Part shown: positions 1 to 7,921 of the stretch, in pieces | How positions within the stretch are numbered: position 1 is the first letter of the stretch | Layout: each line of letters begins with the position of its first letter | Assembly: GCA_023229525.1 (NCBI GenBank) | Contig: JALNZC010000053.1 | Span: forward strand, 1 to 25,266 | DNA: 25,266 nt | Direction: 5' to 3' | DNA from: Bacteroidales bacterium | GTDB taxonomy: Bacteria; Bacteroidota; Bacteroidia; Bacteroidales; FEN-979 | Translations under genes and position numbers: made by a program | Notes under the pieces: model-generated | Seen by the model: the letters and a program-made list of their open reading frames with translations, nothing else | What the model was told of the DNA's origin: nothing | Databases searched by the model: none

Positions 1-3000
1 TCAGTATCATAAGGTGCGAATTCCGGACGCATCATCGATCCTCCATCAATAAAGGGAAGTGTGCCGCGGATGCCGACTACACCACCCCATGTACGGAGAC
101 CGATGGCTTTTCCAATCTTTAACTTCTTGAACTGATACGGGAAAAGATCGCCATCGGAAGCAGAATAATTGTCAATCAGGACACATTTTGGACCCCATTG
201 CATCTCCAGGCGGCCGGGAGCGCCTTCGGTATTGCGGGCCATGTTGATCATGGTCATCTGACGGGCCAGTCGTTCAATGATCATAGGCGAAACGTTTCCT
301 CCGCCATTGCCGCGGTCGTCGATGATCAGGGCCCGTTTGGTCAGTTGAGGATAGAAATGTTTGGCAAATTCGTTAAGGCCCTCAGGGCTCATATCGGGAA
401 TATGGATGTAACCCACTTCGCCGTTGGTCGCATCGCTGACTTTCTTAATATTGTTCTCAACCCATGTATAGTAATAAAGATCGGCTTCGTTATCGGTGGG
501 TACAACGATGGTTTTGCGGACACCAGTTTCCGACGCAGCTGCATTTACGCTCAGTTCAACCTGCACCCCGGCTTTATTGACAAGCAACTCAGCAAGATCG
601 GTCACATTCTTTGTCGGTTTCCCATCGATGGCAATGATAAAATCGCCTTCTTTCACGTCAACACCGAGTTCGGTAAGCGGTGACCGCGTTCCCTTGGTCC
701 AGTTTTCTCCTTTCAGAATCTGGTCGATCCTGAAGTATCCCGACCCATCGCGGCTAAGCTTGGCTCCGAGTAATCCCATTTTGATCCGTTTGGGTTCGGG
801 TTTATCTCCACCTCCCACATAGGAATGGCCGATACTAATCTCTCCGACCATCTCCCCGATGATATAGTTCAAGTCGTTACGATTATTCACATAAGGTAAC
901 AAAACCTCATATTTCTTCTGCATTGCAGGCCAATCCAAACCCTGCATATTCGGGGCATAGAGGAAATATTTCATCTGACGCCACGACTCGTGATAGATCT
1001 GGTTCCATTCGGCCTTCAAATCAACCATTAGCTTCATGTTCGAGAGATCCGCCCAATCTTTCACTTCAATTTTTCCACCCTTGGGAAGATCGATCACGCC
1101 ATATTTTCCATGGTCGGAGACCACCATTTTCTTTGTATCGGCTGAAATTTCATAATTACTATAATCACCCAGATTGGTTTCTTTCTTATCTTTAAGATTG
1201 AATAACATCAATCCACCGGAACCGCGACCTCCACGACCGCTGCCACGGATGTAATAAACATTTTCTCCAATGGCATTGAGTCCGTAATAGGTACCGGCAT
1301 CAATCGGTAAAACCACGATCCGGTTCAAGATGCCATCCAGATCAACCTTGACCGCTATATCCTTCTTCTCCTCTCCGTTTTTCTTTGAATCGCCCACTTT
1401 CTTCTCGTCTTTCTTTCCATCCTTTTTTACTTCTCCTTTCTCATCACCTGCCGCTTTCTCGTCTTTCTTTACGGCTACTTCATCATTTTCGGGAGCAAAG
1501 GGATTTGGTATGCTTTTGGCCAGAGTCAGGAAGTAAACCTTGGTCATATCAGTGTACACATGGTTCCACTCCGTCCAACTGTAAGTCGGATTGAAATCGC
1601 GATTGGATGTAAAAAACAGGTACTTACCATCGCTGCTGAAGGCCGGATTACCGCAATCGTACCAGGAACTGGTCACAGGAGTCTTTGTTTTTGGACCTAT
1701 CTCGTAAAGGAAAATCCGTGAGGTTGACCTGCGGTCGGGGAAAACATAAGCAATCCACTTGCTGTCGGGGGAAAAAGCGAACTCACTGAATTCCCAGCTT
1801 TTCGACTGATCGACGAGGGTCACTTCTTTTGTTGTGACATCTACATATTGCAACCGTAGCATTTTATCAGGCCAGAGTAATTTTTTACTGTCGGGCGACC
1901 AGATCATACCATACTTATATGTATCGGCATTGGTCGTCAGTTGCACGGGTTCACCGCTTCCATCTTGTTTTTCGATATAGATTTCATCTTCACCGGTTTT
2001 GTCGGAAATATAGGCGATGTACTGTCCGTCAGGCGACCAGGCCACATCACGATCATGAACACCGGGGGTTTCCGTCAGGTTCTTCGTGATGCCGCTTTTG
2101 GCCGGAACCGTCCAGATGTCGCCACGTGCGCCAAAAGCGATCCGTTTGCCGTCAGGCGAAAGAGAGAAAGTGTTGATAAACTTACTTGCATCTTTCATCA
2201 GATCCCTTCCGGTGATCATATCATTAACAATGCGGATGACCACTTTCTCCGTTTTCTGGGTTGCCAGATCAAATGTATAAATAAAGCCACCATTCTCAAA
2301 TATGATGGACTGATCCCCAAGTGAAGGGAATTTGATATCGTATTCCTTGAAGTCGGTGACCTTCTTCGTCTCTTTGGTTGTAAGGTCATAACAATAAAGA
2401 TTGACCGGCCGTTCCCTTTCCGAAACAAAATAGATCTTATCTGCCACCCACATGGGAAACATATCCTGAACAATATTTTTTGTAATATTCTCGGTTTGTT
2501 TGGTCTTGAAATCGTAGATGGATATATCATCCGCCATACCACCCTTATAATGTTTCCAGGTCCGGAATTCACGGAATACACGATTGTATGCCAGTTTCGA
2601 CAGGTCGGGAGAATAAGAACAGAAACCACCACAGGGCAATGGAAGTTCAATCGGCATCCCTCCATTGATGTTAGCCAGAAACAATTGGCCCTTGAAATCG
2701 TTGAACGATTGTTTTCGTGACCGGAAGACGATGGTCTGGTTATCCCGCCAGGTCATTACAATATTATTGGGGCCCATGCGGTCGGAAATATCATCACGAC
2801 CAAGGGTTGCGGTGTAGGTCAGCCGCCTGGGTATTCCTCCTTCCGCAGGGATCAGATATACTTCGGTGTTGCCATCATACTGGGCGGTAAAGGCTATCTG
2901 TTTGCCATCGGGCGAAAAGCGGGCAAACATTTCGTATCCATTTTCGTCGTTGGTGAGTTTACGGGCAATTCCACCGGTTTTATCAACCGAATATAGATCA

Positions 3001-3125
3001 CCGGCATAAGTAAATACGATTTGTTTTCCGTGGATGGCCGGAAAGCGCATTAACCGGGCTTCATCTTGTGCATAAAGTGCGCCGAAAACCAGCAGTGTAA
3101 TCAATGTCAGCAATAGTTTTTTCAT
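1..3125 (-). CDS. Tricorn-like S41 family peptidase, secreted (C-terminus beyond window)
   Basis: Reading the minus strand from the ATG at 3125-3123 gives an open frame of over 1040 codons that runs off the window start. Residues 1-20 are a signal peptide (MKKLLLTLITLLVFGALYAQ). Residues ~20-530 carry repeated beta-propeller/TolB-like blades (FSPDGK, WSPDGQ, WSPDSK). A Lys/Glu-rich linker follows at ~540-595, then a tricorn core. GHSY (His767) matches the catalytic His region of Tricorn. A PDZ-like segment (GDFIIAIDGKP) comes next, then the S41 fold with IIDDRGNGGG and YSASDGD, where Ser990 is the likely nucleophile and Asp991 the neighbouring specificity residue. Archaeal Tricorn degrades oligopeptides in the cytosol; the signal peptide here points to a periplasmic or surface peptidase. 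The last catalytic residue (Glu in Tricorn) is not in view. The family call is strong; substrate is unknown. Confidence 0.9.
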   Translation of the reverse strand, partial: MKKLLLTLITLLVFGALYAQDEARLMRFPAIHGKQIVFTYAGDLYSVDKTGGIARKLTNDENGYEMFARFSPDGKQIAFTAQYDGNTEVYLIPAEGGIPRRLTYTATLGRDDISDRMGPNNIVMTWRDNQTIVFRSRKQSFNDFKGQLFLANINGGMPIELPLPCGGFCSYSPDLSKLAYNRVFREFRTWKHYKGGMADDISIYDFKTKQTENITKNIVQDMFPMWVADKIYFVSERERPVNLYCYDLTTKETKKVTDFKEYDIKFPSLGDQSIIFENGGFIYTFDLATQKTEKVVIRIVNDMITGRDLMKDASKFINTFSLSPDGKRIAFGARGDIWTVPAKSGITKNLTETPGVHDRDVAWSPDGQYIAYISDKTGEDEIYIEKQDGSGEPVQLTTNADTYKYGMIWSPDSKKLLWPDKMLRLQYVDVTTKEVTLVDQSKSWEFSEFAFSPDSKWIAYVFPDRRSTSRIFLYEIGPKTKTPVTSSWYDCGNPAFSSDGKYLFFTSNRDFNPTYSWTEWNHVYTDMTKVYFLTLAKSIPNPFAPENDEVAVKKDEKAAGDEKGEVKKDGKKDEKKVGDSKKNGEEKKDIAVKVDLDGILNRIVVLPIDAGTYYGLNAIGENVYYIRGSGRGGRGSGGLMLFNLKDKKETNLGDYSNYEISADTKKMVVSDHGKYGVIDLPKGGKIEVKDWADLSNMKLMVDLKAEWNQIYHESWRQMKYFLYAPNMQGLDWPAMQKKYEVLLPYVNNRNDLNYIIGEMVGEISIGHSYVGGGDKPEPKRIKMGLLGAKLSRDGSGYFRIDQILKGENWTKGTRSPLTELGVDVKEGDFIIAIDGKPTKNVTDLAELLVNKAGVQVELSVNAAASETGVRKTIVVPTDNEADLYYYTWVENNIKKVSDATNGEVGYIHIPDMSPEGLNEFAKHFYPQLTKRALIIDDRGNGGGNVSPMIIERLARQMTMINMARNTEGAPGRLEMQWGPKCVLIDNYSASDGDLFPYQFKKLKIGKAIGLRTWGGVVGIRGTLPFIDGGSMMRPEFAPYDT

Positions 3126-3227
3126 GATTGTCAGATTAATTTTTACATGATATAGTTTTGGATTTTCGATTTCCAATGATGATTTTGCAATTTTTTCGAA
3201 TCGCCAATCGACAGAAAATAACGATAG

Positions 3228-3259
3228 CAAATTTATTCAGAATTATTAAGAACCGTCAA
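3228..3259 (-). promoter_or_regulatory. Bacteroidota promoter for the tricorn-like peptidase
   Basis: On the minus strand a TTG (complement of 3257-3259, within TTGAC) is followed after 21 nt by TAAATTTG (complement of 3228-3235). This fits the Bacteroidota -33/-7 pattern TTG, about 19-21 nt, TAnnTTTG. It lies about 100 nt upstream of the start codon, leaving an untranslated leader that also shows short AAATCGA/AAATCCA heptamers. Confidence 0.6.
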
Positions 3260-3347
3260 CCTTTTCGACATCTCCGGTGATTTTTTCGATGAACAACGTG
3301 TTTCAAAGGAAATCTGTCCATTCTGAAGCCGGTTCCTTGAAATTTTC

Positions 3348-3355
3348 TACCTTTG
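3348..3355 (+). promoter_or_regulatory. -7 box upstream of the OsmC-family gene
   Basis: TACCTTTG fits the Bacteroidota -7 consensus TAnnTTTG and is followed by GCAGCGG, a common context at such starts. No clear TTG is seen at the expected -33 distance. The predicted transcript would begin near 3362 and carry the heptamer repeat leader at 3375-3437. Confidence 0.5.
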
Positions 3356-3374
3356 CAGCGGCAATAGTTCGAGT

Positions 3375-3437
3375 AACTCAAAACTCAAAACTCAAAATCG
3401 TAAATCTGAAATCGTAAATCGTAAATCTAAAATTATA
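3375..3437 (+). repeat. Nine perfectly phased AT-rich heptamers in a 5' leader
   Basis: The stretch divides without remainder into nine 7-bp units: AACTCAA three times, then AATCGTA, AATCTGA, AATCGTA twice, AATCTAA and AATTATA. All fit AAYNNNA or a near match. The array ends 5 nt before the GTG start of the OsmC-family gene. It is the clearest AT-rich example of the 7-bp phasing seen across the window. Confidence 0.8.
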
Positions 3438-3442
3438 AAGTT

Positions 3443-3838
3443 GTGTCTATAGAAATTTCTTTCAGCGGAAATAAAAAGGTCGATGCCCTCATTAATGGCT
3501 ATACAGTTAATACCGATCAACCTCTAAAGGATGGTGGCGACGCCACTGCACCCACTCCATTTGCTCTTTTTCTCGCTTCCTTGGGAACCTGTGCAGGGAT
3601 ATACTCGAAAGGATTTTGTGATCAGCGTGGCATCAGCACGGAAGGAATGCGGTTAACCATGGATTATCATTACGATCCTATTCAGAAAATGATCGCAAAG
3701 TTCACCATACGTATCCACGTTCCCGCTGATTTCCCGGAACAATATGACAACGCATTGATCAAATCGGCATCGCTCTGTACGGTGAAACGCCATCTGAATC
3801 CGTCCATCGAAAACGAGATTACTATAATCCGGGAATAA
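3443..3838 (+). CDS. OsmC family (peroxiredoxin-like) protein
   Basis: This is a 131-residue protein of the OsmC/Ohr fold, the usual length for the family. The two family cysteines are visible: Cys50 in LASLGTC and Cys112 in SLCTVKRH. In OsmC and Ohr these reduce organic hydroperoxides through a thiol cycle in the cytoplasm; many family members are uncharacterised. The start is GTG at 3443, because no ATG occurs upstream in frame and the N-terminus (SIEISFSGNKK) fits the family's first strand. There is no Shine-Dalgarno; the leader is the A-rich heptamer array. The gene is followed directly by a 29-bp repeat array. The exact peroxide substrate cannot be read from sequence. Confidence 0.85.
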   Translation: MSIEISFSGNKKVDALINGYTVNTDQPLKDGGDATAPTPFALFLASLGTCAGIYSKGFCDQRGISTEGMRLTMDYHYDPIQKMIAKFTIRIHVPADFPEQYDNALIKSASLCTVKRHLNPSIENEITIIRE

Positions 3839-3845
3839 CTATATG

Positions 3846-4042
3846 AGACGCGCTGCGGTGCATCTCGATCGTAAAGACGCGCTGCGATGCATCTCGATAG
3901 TAAAGGCGCGCTGCGATGCATCTCGATCGTAAAGACACGCTGCCATGCATCTCGATAGTAAAGACGCGCTGCAGCGCGTCTCAGTCATAAAGACGCGCTA
4001 CGGTGCATCTCGATCGTAAAGACGCGCTGCAGCGCGTCTCAA
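3846..4042 (+). repeat. 29-bp tandem repeat array (7 copies) with palindromic core
   Basis: Copies begin at 3846, 3875, 3904, 3933, 3962, 3991 and 4020 with an exact 29-bp period. Each reads AGACGCGCTGC, then a variable half-palindrome, then TCTC and a GATCGTAA-type spacer. In copies 5 and 7 the core is a near-perfect or perfect palindrome (GAGACGCGCTG followed by its reverse complement). Other copies read GCATCTC on the right arm. There is no spacer diversity, so it is not CRISPR. It sits between the OsmC-family gene and the trans-sulfuration gene, ending about 20 nt before the latter. Confidence 0.9.
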
Positions 4043-4061
4043 CTAACAAATAACTCAAAAT

Positions 4062-5243
4062 ATGACTCACAAACCTTCAGGTTTCAACTCAAAACTCGTG
4101 CACGGAGCCGGCGCCAAAGACCCAATGGGCAGTGTAATCACACCTATCTATCAAACCTCAACTTTTGCTTTTAAAAGCGCCGATCATGGCGCTGCCTGCT
4201 TTGCCGGAGAGAGCGACGGATACATCTATACCCGTATCGGGAATCCAACCATCCGCGATCTCGAGAAAACCATTGCTTTGCTCGAAAACGGTTACGACGG
4301 CATCGGTTGTTCTTCCGGAATGGGCGCCATTAACACTGTTTATATGAGTTATCTTGGTGCAGGGAAGCACATCGTCAGCCACAATGCGGTTTATGGACCA
4401 TCCCGCGGGATAATTGAAAACACTTTTCACCGGTTTGGTGTTGAATCTTCCTATGTTGACACCACCGATCTGGAACAGGTAAAAGCAGCCATAAAACCCA
4501 ATACGGCATTAATCTACATTGAATCACCGGCCAATCCTACGATCGGTATTTCAGATATTCCGGCTATTTGTGCCCTTGCCCATCAACACAAGATCCCTGT
4601 ATGTGTCGACAATACATTCTGCAGTCCATACCTGCAAAAACCGCTCGTTTTGGGCGCCGATATTGTTCTCCATTCACTGACTAAGTTCCTCAATGGTCAT
4701 GCCGATATTGTCGGGGGAATTATCATCACAAAAACCGAAACCGATTATAAAAAAGTCCGTTCCATGATGGTATCGCTGGGATGCAACATGGATCCACACC
4801 AGGCTTTCCTCACGCGGAGAGGATTGAAAACACTGGCCATCCGCATCGACCGTGCCCAGGAAAATGCCATTAAAGTCGCTGAATTCCTGGAATCACATCC
4901 AAAAGTGGATTGGATCATGTATCCGGGATTGGTTTCCCATCCGCAATATGAACTTGGAAAGAAAATGATGAGCGGTCCCGGGTCCATGATCAGTTTTGGA
5001 CTCAAAGGGGGACTGGAAGCAGGCAAGAAGCTCATGGACAATGTTGAGCTTTGCGTGCTGGCCGTCTCCCTGGGTGGTATTGAAACCCTGATCCAGCATC
5101 CTGCTTCCATGACCCACAGCAAATTGTCAGCGGTAGCCAAAAAGGAAGGGGGTATCAGTGATGAACTCGTACGGCTTTCGGTGGGCATTGAAGAGGCAGA
5201 AGACATCATTGGAGACTTGGAACAAGCCCTTGCAAAAATTTAA
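4062..5243 (+). CDS. PLP-dependent trans-sulfuration enzyme (methionine gamma-lyase / cystathionine gamma-synthase family)
   Basis: A 393-residue protein, full length for the Cys/Met metabolism PLP family. Lys208 in SLTKFLNGHADIVGG is the Schiff-base lysine. Tyr56 and Arg58 (YTR) bind the PLP phosphate of the partner subunit, Tyr111 (VYG) stacks on the ring, and Asp183 (VDNTF) pairs with the pyridine N. Members cleave or exchange the gamma substituent of homocysteine, cystathionine, methionine or O-acetylhomoserine in the cytosol. The N-terminus (KLVHGAGAKDPMGSVITPIYQTSTF) most resembles methionine gamma-lyases. However, the cysteine that follows Tyr-Gly in methionine gamma-lyases is Pro113 here, so substrate should be left open. 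No sulfur-metabolism genes flank it. Confidence 0.88.
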   Translation: MTHKPSGFNSKLVHGAGAKDPMGSVITPIYQTSTFAFKSADHGAACFAGESDGYIYTRIGNPTIRDLEKTIALLENGYDGIGCSSGMGAINTVYMSYLGAGKHIVSHNAVYGPSRGIIENTFHRFGVESSYVDTTDLEQVKAAIKPNTALIYIESPANPTIGISDIPAICALAHQHKIPVCVDNTFCSPYLQKPLVLGADIVLHSLTKFLNGHADIVGGIIITKTETDYKKVRSMMVSLGCNMDPHQAFLTRRGLKTLAIRIDRAQENAIKVAEFLESHPKVDWIMYPGLVSHPQYELGKKMMSGPGSMISFGLKGGLEAGKKLMDNVELCVLAVSLGGIETLIQHPASMTHSKLSAVAKKEGGISDELVRLSVGIEEAEDIIGDLEQALAKI

Positions 5244-5300
5244 GCCGCGGTTCTCTGTAATGAACCAATAAATTAAATCGGGGAATTAAGAATTCCGGTG

Positions 5301-5308
5301 TATTTTTG
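5301..5308 (+). promoter_or_regulatory. -7 box upstream of the patatin gene
   Basis: TATTTTTG matches TAnnTTTG exactly and lies 20 nt before the ATG at 5329, implying a short leader. No convincing -33 TTG is present at the standard distance. Confidence 0.4.
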
Positions 5309-5328
5309 AATTTTCATTTAAGGTATAA

Positions 5329-7632
5329 ATGAAAACTTCGAAATTCATATTCCTAGTCCTCGCTCAGATAACTTTTTTTTGTCTGCTCTTAAATCCGGTG
5401 AAAGCCCAGCGCGTCGCTCTGGTACTCAGTGGCGGAGCGGCAAAAGGCGGCGCCCATATAGGCGTGATCCGGGCTTTGGAAGAACAGCAGATACCCATTA
5501 CCTATATTACCGGCACCTCCATCGGAGCCATTATTGGGGCTATGTATGCCAGCGGGTATACACCCGATGAAATGGAAAATCTGATGAATTCGGAGGATTT
5601 TCAACGATGGGCTTCAGGGGTTATGGATGACAAATATATTTATTATTATCGCAAGGAAGATCCGAATGCTTCCTGGATCACAACCAATTTCGATTTCAAT
5701 AAAAAAATAACTTCACTCCTACCCACGCATCTTATCAAAACCTACGAGATCGATTTCCGGTTCATGGAATTGCTCGCACCAGCCAATGCCGTTTGTAAAG
5801 GTAATTTCGATAGTCTGATGATCCCTTTCCGATGTGTTGTATCTGATATCGATTCTACCCAGGCTCTGGTCCTTGGTAGCGGGGATTTAAATGCAGCTGT
5901 ACGAGGATCAATGAGCATCCCGTTAATTTATAATCCCGTAGTTATCAACAAAAAATTGGTCTTCGATGGAGGCATGTATAACAATTTTCCTGTAGATGCT
6001 GTTATCCGCGATTTTCATCCTGATGTGATTATCGGTAGCCGCGTAGCCCAGCGATATGATAAACCGGATCGTGATGATATCATTTCACAAATCCTCTCGA
6101 TGCTGATGGAACGGCAAAGCGATACCATTCTTTTTTCCCGGTCGGTTATGATCGTTCCGAAACTTCCTCCGACCAACCTCCTGGATTTCTCAAAAACATC
6201 CATCCTCGCCGATAGTGGTTATACTGCCACCATGCGTGAAATTCCCAAAATCCGTAAGCTCGTTCACGATAGTATCCATCCGGCTACCATGGTTTTACGC
6301 CGTCTCTCCTTCAATAAACGGAAACCCGGACTCATTTTCGATTCCATTCATATTACCGGTTTGAATAAAAGCCAGGAAGGATATGTACGCCAGATTCTCA
6401 AACACGGGCAGCCCACTATAAGCATCAACAATCTCCGTCCGGAATATTTCAGGTTCATCGATGAAGGGGTTATCAAAAGTGTTTTCCCTGTAGCCCGATA
6501 CAACAGTAAAACCGGTTATTACGACCTATATCTCGATATTCAGAAAACAAACAGTTTCGGGGTCCAGTTCGGAGGAAACTTTTCATTGGGGACCATTAGC
6601 GAAGCCTTCCTTCAGTTACAATACAGAGTACTCTGGACAAACGCTTTCCGCTTTACCGTGAATGGGTATTTCGGAAAAGTATACAGCTCCGCTAAAGTCG
6701 GGGGCCGCATCGATTTTAATTCCAGGAAACCCTGGTTTGCAGAATTGAACTATACCTATAATCACTTCAATTACTTCAAATTTGCAAGCTTCTTTTTTGA
6801 TGATAAAACGCCCAATTATCTTATTGAGCAGGAATACTTTGGTAATCTGAGACTTGGAATGCCCATTTCCAACAAAGGGAAACTTTCCCTGATAATGACT
6901 TATGCATTTACCAACGATAAATATTACCAATCGAACCTGTTTTCGAGAAACGATACAGCTGATCAGACCAATTTCAATTTTTTCGTGCCTTCCGTATGCT
7001 TTGAGATGAATAGCTTGAATCGTAAACAATTTGCAAATGCCGGAGTGCGTCTTCTTTTATCACTTTCATACATTTATGGGCGGGAAGATATGCTCCCGGG
7101 ATCGACTGCTGCGTCTAAAAATCCGGTCACTCAGTTTCATAACTGGTTCCAATTCCGGTTGATTTATGATAATTATTTTCAGTCGCTTGGTCCTCTGAAA
7201 TTTGGTTTTTATGGAGAAGGCGTGATTTCTAATCAACCCCTTTTCTCGAATTATATATCCAGTCTCCTTTTTTCCCCATCCTTTCAACCATTTCCCGAAA
7301 GCCAGGTGTACTTTCAGCCGGCATTCCGGGCGACCAATTATGCTGCAGCCGGATTGAAATTAGTTCTCAGGGTCTATAAAAAGATTGAATACCGGCTGGA
7401 GGGGTACCTTTTTCAGCCTTATCAGCAGGTCAAAGAAAACCCAGACAATTATTCCCCCTATTTCGGCCCAATACTCGATGACCGCTCCTGGATGGCATCA
7501 ACTGCAATGGTATACAACAGTCCACTGGGTCCGGTAAGCCTCGGAGTTAATTATTACGACAAACAGCCCGATTCGTTCTCGTTGAATTTCAATTTTGGCT
7601 TTATCATTTTCAACCGTAGGGCGATGCCCTAA
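5329..7632 (+). CDS. Patatin-like phospholipase with C-terminal outer-membrane beta-barrel
   Basis: A 767-residue protein. A signal peptide (residues 1-27, ending VKAQ) precedes a patatin domain. That domain has the oxyanion motif GGAAKGG at 35-41, the nucleophile Ser64 in GTSIG, and the dyad aspartate Asp213 in FDGG. Around 335-400 there is a POTRA-like segment (IFDSIHITGLNKS). Residues ~405-767 are rich in alternating aromatic/polar strands typical of a BamA/TamA-type 16-strand barrel, ending FNFGFIIFNRR. This order (patatin, POTRA, barrel) is that of type Vd autotransporters such as PlpD and of related Bacteroidota proteins. The likely role is a lipase or lysophospholipase displayed at, or delivered through, the outer membrane. 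It appears to be a single-gene unit. Confidence 0.9.
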   Translation: MKTSKFIFLVLAQITFFCLLLNPVKAQRVALVLSGGAAKGGAHIGVIRALEEQQIPITYITGTSIGAIIGAMYASGYTPDEMENLMNSEDFQRWASGVMDDKYIYYYRKEDPNASWITTNFDFNKKITSLLPTHLIKTYEIDFRFMELLAPANAVCKGNFDSLMIPFRCVVSDIDSTQALVLGSGDLNAAVRGSMSIPLIYNPVVINKKLVFDGGMYNNFPVDAVIRDFHPDVIIGSRVAQRYDKPDRDDIISQILSMLMERQSDTILFSRSVMIVPKLPPTNLLDFSKTSILADSGYTATMREIPKIRKLVHDSIHPATMVLRRLSFNKRKPGLIFDSIHITGLNKSQEGYVRQILKHGQPTISINNLRPEYFRFIDEGVIKSVFPVARYNSKTGYYDLYLDIQKTNSFGVQFGGNFSLGTISEAFLQLQYRVLWTNAFRFTVNGYFGKVYSSAKVGGRIDFNSRKPWFAELNYTYNHFNYFKFASFFFDDKTPNYLIEQEYFGNLRLGMPISNKGKLSLIMTYAFTNDKYYQSNLFSRNDTADQTNFNFFVPSVCFEMNSLNRKQFANAGVRLLLSLSYIYGREDMLPGSTAASKNPVTQFHNWFQFRLIYDNYFQSLGPLKFGFYGEGVISNQPLFSNYISSLLFSPSFQPFPESQVYFQPAFRATNYAAAGLKLVLRVYKKIEYRLEGYLFQPYQQVKENPDNYSPYFGPILDDRSWMASTAMVYNSPLGPVSLGVNYYDKQPDSFSLNFNFGFIIFNRRAMP

Positions 7633-7671
7633 GCAGGGCAATGAACCGAAAATTCGAAGAGGGAGGGGGAA

Positions 7672-7800
7672 AGGAATTAAGAATGAGGAATGAATGAAGA
7701 ATTAAGAATAATCCAGCATCCAGCATCCTGAATCCTGAATCTTGCATCCTGCATCATGAATCCAGCATCAGAGAGCGCAGCGAGCTTTCATCCAACACCA
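7672..7800 (+). repeat. Intergenic heptamer tract plus one GCGCAGC module
   Basis: From 7711 to 7770 the sequence divides into 7-bp units (ATCCAGC twice, ATCCTGA twice, ATCTTGC, ATCCTGC, ATCATGA, ATCCAGC). These run into GAGAGCGCAGCGAGC at about 7771-7785, a variant of the GCGAGCGAAGCGAGC module. Before it, 7672-7710 contains a looser GAATTAA/GAATGAG repeat. The rest of the gap up to the DUF349 gene is AT-rich and carries the promoter box at 7834. Confidence 0.8.
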
Positions 7801-7833
7801 ATGAAATTTCCTCATGCTATTAGAAAATATTCG

Positions 7834-7841
7834 TATTTTCG
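7834..7841 (+). promoter_or_regulatory. Possible -7 box for the DUF349 gene
   Basis: TATTTTCG is one base off TAnnTTTG and is followed by CAGCAC, a frequent context at Bacteroidota starts. It lies about 80 nt upstream of the ATG at 7922. A -33 element is not clear. Confidence 0.35.
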
Positions 7842-7921
7842 CAGCACAAATGATTCATCATTATTACCGGCAAATGTCGGACGCTATCGATTATTTTTAA
7901 TAAAAGGATGATTAACAACGT

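Noticed and set aside
1330..1536. Low-complexity Ser/Phe-rich plus-strand frame
   Set aside because: It is the antisense of the Lys/Glu-rich linker of the peptidase.
198..2720. Several plus-strand open frames over the first 3 kb
   Set aside because: They are antisense shadows of the large minus-strand tricorn-like peptidase, which has clear signal peptide, propeller, PDZ and S41 motifs.
7613..7640. Hairpin GCCCTAAGCAGGGC over the patatin stop codon as a terminator
   Set aside because: The stem is only 5 bp and there is no T-run; it may be chance.
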